Shown: positions 1 to 10,177 of the stretch, one piece after another
Layout: each line of letters opens with the position of its first letter
Numbering within the stretch: position 1 is the stretch's first letter
Origin: Nemania diffusa
Taxonomy: Eukaryota > Ascomycota > Sordariomycetes > Xylariales > Xylariaceae
Direction of reading: 5' to 3'
Assembly: GCA_038501195.1 (NCBI GenBank)
Contig: JBBPUQ010000004.1
Span: 1,984,001 to 2,048,000, forward strand
DNA: 64,000 nucleotides
Position numbers and translations under genes: made by a program
The notes under the pieces: generated by a model
What the model was told of the DNA's origin: nothing
The model's input: the letters and a program-made list of their open reading frames with translations, nothing else
Databases searched by the model: none

Positions 1-2077
1 GTTGTCTACCCTTATCAAGGAATGTATTTTGAAACCTTCATGCACTTCTAGCATATAAAAAACTTGACAATAGTAGGTTAGAAGTTAAGACCAAGACCCA
101 GCACTATCTAGTATTCTATGCACATAATATCCATAGGATTATTGGTAAGAGGATCTCCTACTTCGTCAGAATTATAAATATAATGATAGGCATACCATTA
201 TTAGAATGCGCAACAAGAAGAAATATTTCTAGGTTCCGATGACAGGGTTTTCAATGTTACATGTATTTTCCCTTTTAAATCTAAAAACATAGCGCAAGTG
301 CTTCTTCTTCCCTTCAAATTAATTAGCCCTAACCGGTTAAATAATTCAACTATCACCCTAGGTAACTACAAATGCGAGCTCTGAGACCTACCAGAATATC
401 TAACTGATAGAAATAGCAATACTGACAAGGTGGTAAAATGAAGTTGAAGTTAAAGTAGCCCCTATACCTAGCCCTTTCAGCTCAAGTCAGGACTACTTAG
501 TTATAAAAACGTAGGAGTAACTTTCCCACAACATTATTATCTTTTCCTATAACATGTAACTACTAGCTATAAGACTCAAAAACAGCGTAAAGAGGGCAGG
601 AAAATATTTGCATCCATCACCTTGGAGTCTCATGTCCTTTCCCTATGAAGAATCTGCAAGTACCCTCAATCACAAACAACATGGAAACGGCACATAATTG
701 TTCAATGTGCAAACTGGGTTGGTTCAACATGTTTATTATAGTTCTTCAACAAGTGAATATACATATATAAAAGAAAGGAAATGCCACGTAAAGGCTACAG
801 AGAGCTACTATGTGAAGCATTAATAAACAAGCCAAATTAATATCTCTAATCTGGTTTCGACAATTCCAGTGGTTTTCATATAAGCTTCTTTGAAACCCTG
901 GGGTTATTTTAAATCTTTCAACAATCGAGAAGCTGTTGTTAAGACCCGCAGACTATCTGTAGCAGCAACTTTTGTGATGCTAGGATGATATGCAGATCAA
1001 CAGGTGTGGTTGTCCATGTATTGTTTGGCGTTGTTACTTACCTCAAGTTTAGAGTGTTGCTATCATATGTCAGTCAGCGTGCTTATGAGCTATAAAGGAG
1101 AACTGTAGAAGAACTAGCGACATGACGCATGCCACTACGTCTTGTCAGTAAACCCATATGATTGCTTACGGGATACTATGCATCTTGCCTGAATGTTTGT
1201 TGAGTCTAGATCCATGGTAAAAAAGAAACTGGGCATGAGTTGTCCCGAATATGCAACGTTACCATGTACCTATACATTGGAACCTAGGTAACTCAGAAAA
1301 TGTAGATATGTACTCCAAATTGTTGAGTCTACTTGGTATTCGGAATGAGTGTTGCAATCCTATCGCTACCCGCCTGAAGTTAAGCCATAACGCATCGTTC
1401 TACTTACTTACGCATGCTGTTTCTCATGGTCGTTAAATTGTTGGGGTAACTATGGTAGTTAAATATGTTTATATACTTACAACAACCAACACAAACAAAC
1501 AGATATACTTTGTTACCTATCCTAAGTACTTTGTGACGCAATCAGTATACTTGCTCAGGACAGTGTCGAGTGAGAAGGATATTACGTATTCGCCTGAATC
1601 AGATCGAGCACAATATCAACAAACCAGTTGGTACGTACCGAATACTTTGGGACAGCAACTAGACACTGGCAGTGCGAATTGTCCCATGTCCACGTGGTGC
1701 CTTATCACTACCTCCCCAAAGTCTATATTAAGAACCTCTTCCTCCCAAAAATATCTCTTCTTCCTTTCCCATCATCAAACACTGAGCAAAGATTCACTTT
1801 AACTCAACCATCCCAATTCCTACCAAAGCAACTCACTCCATACTGATTCTCGCTGGAGTTGTTCTATATCTTGCCTGTCTATGGTCAAGGTGCAACTAGT
1901 ATGTCATACTCAACTACTCCTTCTCTTTGTTTTTTGAACCAACATGCAGCAGAGCTTTGCTAACATTGTTCGAAGTCAAGCAGACAGATTTCGACACTTC
2001 CCCCCAATCTACACACTCAACCCAAATTTCAGCCTATATCAACTGGTACCTTCATCCAGGACATAGGACATAAGAAA
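1..2077. other. AT-rich intergenic stretch, no supported gene
   Basis: I see only short open frames without protein-like composition, domain motifs or convincing splice signals. The last 350 bases before the next gene become pyrimidine-rich, as expected for a fungal promoter/leader. Confidence 0.6.
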
Positions 2078-2509
2078 ATGCCACCCCCTACAAATGCGGA
2101 GCTTGCCCAACGCGAGCGAATGATCCGCCAAGCACTGGCGGCACTAGATCCGCAAGGACAGACGCCGCCCATCCTACGGGAATGTGAGAAACTCCCCCAG
2201 CTATGTCCCCCGAGATTGATTTTACTTACCCCACGTCCCCCCCACCCAACCCTCATGTATTTCCGCCAAAGTATAGGTTAACTGACCCTTGGTGTTGTAG
2301 TGATCGTGGAACTGGGAACCCACAACATGGAGACTGGAGGAGCAATCGTCCAGTCTGCCTTAGTGGACGTGCCACGCGTCCAAGGTGCCCAACCCGCACA
2401 AGGCCAACAGGGCCAACAGGGCCAGGGCCACGGACACGGACAAGGCATGGGAGGCCGGGGACAAGGCCAACCCCCCAACCGTGGTCGGGGAGGACGTGGA
2501 CAGCAGTGA
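2078..2509 (+). CDS. Small spliced RG/GQ-rich hypothetical protein (104 aa)
   Basis: Not recognised as a known family. The model has two exons, 2078-2183 and 2301-2509. The intron (117 bases) starts GTGAGA, has a CTGAC branch-like site near 2282 and ends TTGTAG. The phase fits exactly: exon 1 leaves one base and exon 2 supplies two. The N-terminal half is a charged amphipathic helix (AELAQRERMIRQALAALD). The C-terminal third is low complexity, with GQQGQQGQG, HGHGQGMGG and RGRGGRGQQ. This composition is typical of RNA-binding or ribosome-associated disordered tails, but no function can be assigned. Without the intron the frame stops early and the RG tail lies out of frame, so splicing is the main support for the gene. 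Confidence 0.55.
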
Positions 2510-3380
2510 TCAACGCAGTAATCTCTGTTGTGGCCCATGGTGAAAGGGAAAGTTGATGACACAGTTCAGACTGTTGTCGATACCGGAATTGTTATTGCAC
2601 AAATATGGGGTTTTGAACTGGACCAGCAAGGAACTAACTATGCTGGCTTATATAGACCAGATCGAGGTTTGTGCTAGAGTCCTAACCTCCTTGAGGTTTA
2701 GTACTATGACAGCTGAGCTACTATATTAGTTGTAGTTCCTTGCTGGGAAATGGAGATAACGGCAATACCAATAAACCTACAATCCGCCCTATATATTGAC
2801 TGCCTCCATACACGATATGTCTTAAACCGAACTTGGTTCTTCTTCTTCTGGTGAACTTGGGGAAGTGATAAGCAAGTAAGCCAACTCCCGTTAGTTTCGG
2901 CTGCCGGGTTTGTCCGTGACGCGATATTAAGGCGTAATAATAGCCTAAGAAATTAAATTAGCTTCAAGCAATTAGTGTTAGTTGCAGTTGGTACTATAGT
3001 TAATGCTCTTAACACGTGAACTCTAGCATAGGGAACTAGGATCACTAGTGAAAGATAGATACCTACGAGAGTACGAAAAGAGCTGGGGCAGTTGCCTTTG
3101 CGTAAGACCGGCGTGTTACTACAGCCATCCTAAGGACAGCCTAATCTAGAGATGACGGTTAGTAGTGAGGTTGCCAGACTGGTTCTGCTGCATTGTAACA
3201 ATACCTGAATAGTGTACTATATATATAGTGTATAATATACACACACCACTTTGAGAACTAAGGACGTGTTTTCACTGCGCACGGAGATGCACTATATTCA
3301 TATCTGATAGAACTAACCTCCTCACAACTACTTCGTACAACGGTAGAGAGAATTTCGAGTAGCCTATATAGCCGTTCAAA
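2510..3380. other. Intergenic, includes an AT dinucleotide-rich patch
   Basis: No gene is supported. A TATATA/TACACAC-rich patch lies at about 3215-3250. Confidence 0.55.
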
Positions 3381-4080
3381 CTAAGCTAGCAATGTGCTCA
3401 CATAGCTATCAAATTTATCGGATTTCGCTCCGGCCAAGTCAAGAGAGAAAGTGCCATGTTCCGAGTGGATGTCCAGCATGGTGTAATTGTCAGCTGGATC
3501 GCCGACAGGATATGGCGAAGCGGCCCAAGCGAGATTGATGGATGGGGAGTTAGGGTCGAGGACCGTCTTGGAGCCGCCATCATGGACCCAGGACGAGCAG
3601 CCCTTGCAGAGCGCGGTCAGTGTCCAGTGCGTCTCGTTCGCGACTGAGCCTTTGAGGACGGTATATTCCGCCCCTTCGTACGGTTCGGGGATCTCGTGTA
3701 CACTTGTAAGGTGGAATGGTTAGTTCAATTTCTAAAGCCAGCGGGGACAGCGTCTCTTACGATGCCCAGCGAGAGGAGACAACGGATGTATTGCCGTTCG
3801 CCCATGCCATAGCAATCGTATTGTTGATCATGTGGCCACCAAAGGCGATCCCAGCCCACTGGGCTGTCCTGGGCGCGACTATCTGGAGCAGGATATCGAA
3901 TGGGCTGGCGGTCACATTTGGGATGGCAAGCCTGAAGGAAATGGCCGCGATGCCGACCGTGCTGCTGGAGTAGCAGACCTCGGAGCTTGGGTCGCAATAC
4001 TGCACAGATGGTGTCGCTGGGGCTGAGAAAGTGGTCCCAGTAAGAGCCATAACGGCTGCGGCAATGTGAAGAAGACCCAT
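3381..4080 (-). CDS. Secreted cytochrome-only protein, cellobiose dehydrogenase heme-domain (CDH-cyt/DOMON) family
   Basis: Exons on the minus strand are 4080-3761 and 3702-3381, giving 213 aa. The 58-base intron starts GTAAGA, has a GAACTAACC branch and ends in AAG. I chose the ATG at 4080 because it begins a typical signal peptide (MGLLHIAAAVMALTGTTFSA); an in-frame ATG at 4206 would place that peptide internally. The CDH cytochrome signature is visible: a GIAFGGHM block with a likely heme-ligand methionine, then MAWANG and VVSSRWAS. After the intron come CKGCSSW, a WAASPYP segment and an IHSEHGTF histidine block, the likely second ligand. In the family this heme domain shuttles electrons from a flavin dehydrogenase to lytic polysaccharide monooxygenases. 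Here there is no flavin domain, no cellulose-binding module and no GPI-like tail, so it is a stand-alone extracellular cytochrome. N-glycosylation sites (NVT, NNT, NTS, NET) fit secretion. Confidence 0.78.
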
Positions 4081-5451
4081 GACGAGACGAAGACGAGTGA
4101 TAAGCCAAGGATTGTGTGACGAGAAGGTAGGCAAGCTCTTGTCGACGACTGCATTTTTAAGCTGGGGTTTCTTGATTCTAAATGGATCAAGTGTCAACTC
4201 ATCCACGGAATATTGAAGATTTTACCCGCTCTGGGCCTGCCATTCCTTGTCTGCGAAATGATTGTCCGCCAGCCATGTCCTCGGCAGTGATAGTGACGAT
4301 TGTCACCCATCTCTTCGTAATTAGATGGCGTTGATAGGCGGACGTCGACCCTCCACTCGCTAGTATATTAATTCGCGAGTTTTGGCAAATCAGCCTTACC
4401 AGCTAGACATAGCTTTAGCTCGACATGGATTTGCCAAGGTCAGGTAAAGCGGCTGAAGTCGACATCGAGGTGGGGTTCAGTGCCTAGAAGTCGGGCGTGT
4501 ACAGCACCGAGCACTGTACGCTATGTACGACATCATTCATGCTGTTTACATGCCGAGTAATACAACTGGGGTATCCTGTTCCAGTTGTGTCAGCAACATA
4601 TCTAGTATGGGTGAAGTACTACTTACTTTGGGACGATGCCTGTTGTCTGGGATAAAGCACCATACGCTCGGAGGACGATCTCCGGGGAGGATGTCAATTG
4701 GTCGGCAGTGTTCCAATATGGCTTGAATTCACGATAGTATGATGTTGAGTATATTGAAATTCATTTCAAGCCTTCGGAGGAGCGGCGCTTATGGTCGCGA
4801 AGTAGTAGGCAGGTGGTGTCGTTGGCGACACATGACGAATTGCCTACTTAAGCGCGTGCTTAGATAGAGTAACCTGCTCCCTGCAGGGTCTACCTAGGAC
4901 ACTATACGCGGGCTAAGCGCGTTTAGAACATTCCATTTTGTTAAACATGGAGGGTGACAATACCTTCCAGTCATTGCATTCGGAGTTTTATTCTGGGTTG
5001 GGTAGAGTGATTTGATCCTCCTCAGTAGATACTATACCTAATACGATTTTTACCGTGATAGGATGAGGGTGCTGTACTATTGGTTGATTACTGAGGTGTC
5101 GGACGACATGGGTCTGGATCTGGGGTTGGGCTTCTACCGGTGACGTTGGGAGTATCTATCGACTATCTTATTGGTCCAAGCTCCTGGAGTACTTTGATAC
5201 TAGGTAGGTACATTGCTAAGCCCAAGATAGCCTAGTTTCCACGTGAGAGAAATACCGATTGGTAGGTACCATCCTAGGTACATAAAGCTCTACTTCCTAC
5301 ATCTTCTTAGGCGGGGCATTAGCTGTACCTAGGTACCTTTACCCACTCAATAAACAAAGGATACCTCAGCTATTGTGCTTGACATCACTCTAGTTCCTCC
5401 CACTCATCTAGCTCTTCCATCAATTGCTACAACCTGAGATGACTTGAAATC
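4081..5451. other. Intergenic with TACCTAGGTAC-type repeats near 5280-5340
   Basis: No supported gene. The final 170 bases carry several copies of the CCTAGGTACC-type motif, followed by a pyrimidine-rich leader ahead of the next gene. Confidence 0.55.
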
Positions 5452-5902
5452 ATGGCTCCAGGACAGAAGACGTACCCGAGGGCGACGGTCAAGAAAATCA
5501 TCAAGGCGCATTCAAAGTGTAATGTCAGCAAGAACGTAGACGTCATGGTAAGGTTGGAACTGGTCCTAGTTACAATGTCATGCGCGTCCTGGCGCGTCTA
5601 ACGAATTGCCCTTGCTACAGATCTTCCTCGACTATGTCTTGTTTATGCAGACGTGCGAATAATTCTCTACACCAAGCCTTTCGGACGAGCTGATTCCTAA
5701 TGACGAAACAGATTAGTCAAAGAGGCTGCGATTGATTCGAAGCAGGCGGGCGAGCGAAACATCGGTGCTAAGAGTATCCGAAAAGTGACACCTGTATGTT
5801 CCGCCTAGAGCTAGAGTGCATGAACTGCAGTTATCTCCGATCTCGCTTGTCATCCAATTTCTAACTGTTGCGAAGGACACCCTTGCCAAGTTTAGAGGGT
5901 GA
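5452..5902 (+). CDS. CENP-W-like small histone-fold protein (78 aa, four exons)
   Basis: The exons are 5452-5547, 5621-5652, 5712-5793 and 5876-5902. The introns begin GTAAGG, GTGCGA and GTATGT, and end CTACAG, AAACAG and GCGAAG. Branch-like CTAAC/CTAAT sites lie in each. All phases agree. The product is a single compact histone fold: YPRATVKKIIKAH (helix 1), KNVDVMIFLDYVLFMQTLVK (helix 2), then GERNIGAKSIRKVTPDTLAKF (helix 3). This pattern, in a protein of about 80 residues, fits fungal CENP-W/Wip1, which pairs with CENP-T in the inner kinetochore. Another small NF-Y/Dpb-type histone fold is the main alternative. The gene is easy to miss because no exon is long enough to be called alone. Confidence 0.7.
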
Positions 5903-7104
5903 AATGCATATCTAGGCACTTTAAACACTTCGACTACCTAGACGCACCCAACGACCCGACCCTTGGTCCGACAGCGGCCAACACGCAGCCATTTGCACAT
6001 TATAACGTGTTGTGAGCTACCTACTCGGTCACGACGCGCCAAATGAGGGTGGGACCTTAGTTATTACGCACATGTCTCAATAGATGGATGGCGATGGAAC
6101 CGCCTTGAGCCTTATTTGCAAGGTTTTGCTGGTTCGTGGATTTGGTCCGTCTGTGCCCATTGGCGCAAATGATGGGCGCAACATGAAAAGATACCAGACG
6201 GTTTGCTGTTAGGGACTTTATAAACTTGCTTAGCCTACTCGACAATAGAATATATGGTGGTAGGGATACAGCCAGTTGCGAAGGTTGGGCAAGTTAAAGA
6301 CTAGACTAGGTAATAGCAATGCTCGACTGTGGAGTGTCTCTGTTGCTATGTCCTAAAGTTGATTGTTGGGGGTAGAATGCGAAGAACATGTTTAATTGAA
6401 GGAGATACACGGAAAGTGCCTAAAATTCGTCATTCGTCGTGGTTCTATAACGTTCTGGAGCTGTTGCTTACCTACCTCCTAGGTACCTGTTAGGGTGGTG
6501 CAAATAGTTATCTACTGTACATACGGTACCTTAAGGCTTAGGCCTAACCTACCTACCTACCTATGTATGTAGCTATGTAGGTACGTATTGTACAGGGGTG
6601 CTTTTCTCTAATGCCCTGGGCAGCCCTTAGCTACCTAACCTCACGCCAAGTACTTTTAGTTTCAGAGCAAAAGCAACCTAACGGCGAAAATCCATTTTTT
6701 TTTTGGTCTTTCACAAACAGAGATAGGCCATCCCTCTCTCCATCGCCTCTTTTCCCTAACCCAACCTTCCTACCTAGCTAGCTACACTACCTATGTAAAC
6801 ACAACCCACAACCACACCTCTCCGATATCCTAAGAAAAGTAGAACCTACCTCCCTAAAAAGATTGTCAACCACTCGCCTGTCTTTTCCGTTTGTCAAAAC
6901 TGAGAAAACAAACTAGAGCACACCTCTCTATATCTTCAATTTCCTGCGCTCTCCTCCCTCCTCCATCCCCCCACCTTCGATCGTCTTGGTCACGCGAACA
7001 AGAACGCTGCCACTTGCCTATACGGACACCTCACGCAGCCCAAATCCACTACTTCGCCGATACACTTCCTGGAGCCAAAGTTAGATACGCGCTCTCCTAC
7101 CGCA
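5903..7104. other. Intergenic; TAGG/CCTA tandem patch and leader of the YAG7-like gene
   Basis: A dense run of CCTACCTACC and TATGTAGGTACG units lies at 6475-6600. From about 6720 the strand is strongly pyrimidine-rich, as in a fungal 5' leader. Confidence 0.55.
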
Positions 7105-8852
7105 ATGTCGTCCCCTGCCATCCAGAACCCTCCCCCCGCCTCGGCCGAATCTAAGTCTGCTAAAAAAAAGAAGGCCAAGGCTGAGCGCACCGAATCGCCA
7201 GCTCCCTCTGCCTCCCCGGCGCCCGAAAAGCCTATCTCCGTTTGCGATGCCGACCCCTCAGATGACAGCCTTGAAAGCCCCTACATTCGAGAACTACAGA
7301 AGTATGCCCACGCTCCTCTTCCTCTTCCTATACCCCATACCCTTCTCTTGCTAGCACTGTCCTCCGTGCTTGTCGCCTATCTAATTCGAGATTCAGGAAT
7401 ATTCGCAATGTCAATAAAAAAATCGTAAGTTACGTCATTAATTGCATCTTGAGCAGCCCAAGCTCTACAACACTTCATTCGCCCTTTGTGTCAAAACACT
7501 ATATATGGCTAACAAGACTCTCCTAGGCCAATGCCTCTAAAACCGACTCCATTGTTGAACAGCACAAGGGCAAGACTCTTGATGAGCTTGTCGATGCTAG
7601 AATCATCAACGTCGACCAGCGGGCCCAGCGTCTGAAGAAACCTCAGCTCGAGGCACAGCTGGCACAATACGAAGAGCAGCTTGCCCAGTACAAGAAGGTC
7701 GACGAGGACTACCGAACCCGCTCTATCGCCGACAAAGCTGCACTCGAGAAGGCATTGACCGAGAAGTTTGAAAAGGAGAAATCAGACGCTATCAGCGAGC
7801 TCACCGAGAAGGCTGCTGCCGATGCCAAGCAGTCTCTCCACGATAGCCTTTTGGTCCTTTCTCAGTTTCTTCGCCTCGCTGCCGCTCGGAGATCAGAGGA
7901 TGTAGATGCCGGCCTGGATGAGAATATGGCCTTGGAGGGCGTTCTTCTCAACGTATATTCCGGCGACGAGCATGCCGTCTCAACTATGCTCGAGCTTATC
8001 GAAGGCACCTCTGAAAAAACTCGGAACGTGGCTGGCGAAGAGCTGCAAACCACTTGTATGCTCCTCCCCCGCACCCCGCCACTCCATTACGAGAGTATTT
8101 GATTTCGAAGACTAACAGTCACGTAGTTGGCCAGGTCAAAGCTGCGGCTGCGGCTTACATTGCTCCCTTCGCTACCGTCCAAGCTGGGCCAGAGATAACC
8201 GACACTGTCGCGGAATCCGTCCCCATTGTTGAGACCGACCTAACTGTCGCCCATGCCGGTCTGACCGAGATTGATACCACAGGGGCTACCGAACCCCTGA
8301 CAAACGGGCATACGGAGTCTGGCCCCCCGTCTGGTGTCCCTGCAAACGCCGATGTCTCAGACGATGCTGCTAATGCGGCTGCAGGATCTGGGTGGGATCC
8401 TAACAACACTATGAGCTCCTCTATAACGCAAGAGGGCTGGGTAGAAGTTCCCCGTGACCCCACTGAAACCGAGACCGGCTTGACCGCAACCCCCGCAGCT
8501 GCAGGCAACGTGCAGTCTTGGGCTGACGATCAGCCCGAGAATCCGCCCGAGGTATGTCTTCACTTTAGTTTATCTAATATCTAACAGGCCATGTTCGGGG
8601 CCGCACTCCTAACATCCCACTCACTGATGATGATAATAGCAGGTATCCGCGCCGGCTGATGCAAGCGATGGCTTTCACCAGGTCCAACGCAACCGTCCCC
8701 GCGGTAATGACCGTGAAGGTAGTTGGAGAGGGCGCGGACGAGGAGACTATCGTGGTCACCGTGGTGGCCACGAAGGTCGAGGTGGGCGTGGCCGAGGACG
8801 CGGCCGAGGTAACCACTCGACGCGGGGTCGACCACGACCTGAGGAGGCTTAG
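7105..8852 (+). CDS. YAG7-like dimerisation-domain protein with C-terminal RGG tail (463 aa)
   Basis: The five exons are 7105-7301, 7397-7424, 7527-8055, 8127-8551 and 8640-8852; exon 2 is only 28 bases. Donors are GTATGC, GTAAGT, GTATGC and GTATGT, and all phases match. The N-terminus is basic and low complexity (AKKKKAKAERTE). A conserved helical block follows, from SPYIRELQKNIRNVNKKI through a long charged coiled coil to QSLHDSLLVLSQFLRLA. The rest is acidic and disordered, then GFHQVQRNRPRG leads into an RGRGRGDYRGHRGG-type tail. This order matches fungal YAG7-like proteins, which are ribosome- or NAC-associated and mostly uncharacterised. RGG tails generally bind RNA and are arginine-methylated. 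The last intron ends TAGCAG, so either AG could be used and one glutamine may be optional. Confidence 0.8.
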
Positions 8853-10177
8853 AAAATCCATCACCACGTGAGAGCTAGTCGATTACTGGTCGGTCCCTTT
8901 CGGAGATCTTACGGTTACCAACGACTGTAGTACCATCATCTTGATGGATTATTGGCCTCATGATCCTATTATAGCTGTACACTAGATTTCTGTCTTACTG
9001 CCATAGCGCGGTGATAGACACGAGGTCGCACATAGGGAAAAGCATTGGTGCGTGTGAAACGATTTGATTGTGTTGGGCGAGCCATTATTTCAGGAGCAAC
9101 AAAAAGGTCGGGCATTCAGATTGGCGTCATCTGTCCCATGATTTATAAGTGGGAAAAGGATCCTGTTTGTCTGTACAATAAATTCTGGTAGAGTTTACGG
9201 GACATGTGTTCTCCGTGAGGAAGATCAGAATATCAGTGAAGCAAGCTTCGTACTGAGCTAAGAGCGACTTGTTTGTGACCTGCACTATCGTATCATCTGG
9301 ACGTTTGTGCTACTGCCTATTCGCTTTAGTAGTAGATACAAGCACGGTTAAGTAAATATCGGTATAATCAGGCGTAGAGTCCTTGCCCTTGGTAACGCTG
9401 GTAACAGGTACCGGTATAGCTCTACCATGCTCAGCAGTAATGATAATGGATACTAAATATAATTAAATAACGAAATTGATAATTATATAGCTAAGTAGAA
9501 GAGTAAATTTTATGCTTTTGTTTTCTTCTCTTTTGAGGGAAGATTGGCTAAACTTTAGAGGCTCGAACTGAAAACCTCTGGTTCCTACCCGGATAGCATG
9601 AGGAAAAAGGTACTGGGTTTAAAGCGAAGGTTGCTTTGGTTGGTTGGCTTACCCACTCGCCTAACCGTTTTCTGCTATGTATTTTTGCTACTTCGCTGAA
9701 AGGATGGCTGGCTATTATAGCATATATGTCCCCTTCTAAGACATACATAGATGGGTTGGTAGGCAACAAAAGCGGAGGTAGGGTGCCAGGGTCCGAGTAT
9801 AGGATAAATTATTCCCTGACGTCACTCAGCTTCGAGACAACCTGGAGACAACTCCTCTTAGCTTTACTTGGGCCTTGATAAATGTTTCGTGTGAATATGA
9901 GGATAGATATATGATCATGTTAAAAATTCTAGACTATTATACCGCCACCTTCGAGGACTCGCTAAATCTGGTCGATGCCTTCAATTATCTCAAGTCCCTA
10001 CAATCTACATGTAACAGGAAGCACTGACATCAAATAATACGCAATGTTCTGAATGTGAGAAGAAATGTATAACAACTACAGACACACTCTTGCGAAATCA
10101 TTTAGTGATGTGTATTTTATAGGTAGATGATGGAGTTTGATCTTGCATGGTCGATCTCTCTCCTACAGCCAGACGTT
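8853..10177. other. Intergenic; no supported gene
   Basis: It holds the 3' region of the YAG7-like gene, an AT-rich patch near 9440-9500 and an unplaced 330-base segment at 9550-9880 whose short frames look like shadows. The 3' untranslated region of the aminopeptidase gene lies at the right end. Confidence 0.5.

Noticed and set aside
2203..2562. Several overlapping open frames on both strands
   Set aside because: They are shadows of the spliced RG-rich gene; their proline/arginine or cysteine/proline composition is an artefact of the GC-rich repeats.
9548..9878. Possible tRNA-like arm (AGTTCGAGCC on the minus strand) or transposon relic
   Set aside because: No cloverleaf can be drawn around it, and no terminal repeats or protein motifs were found.
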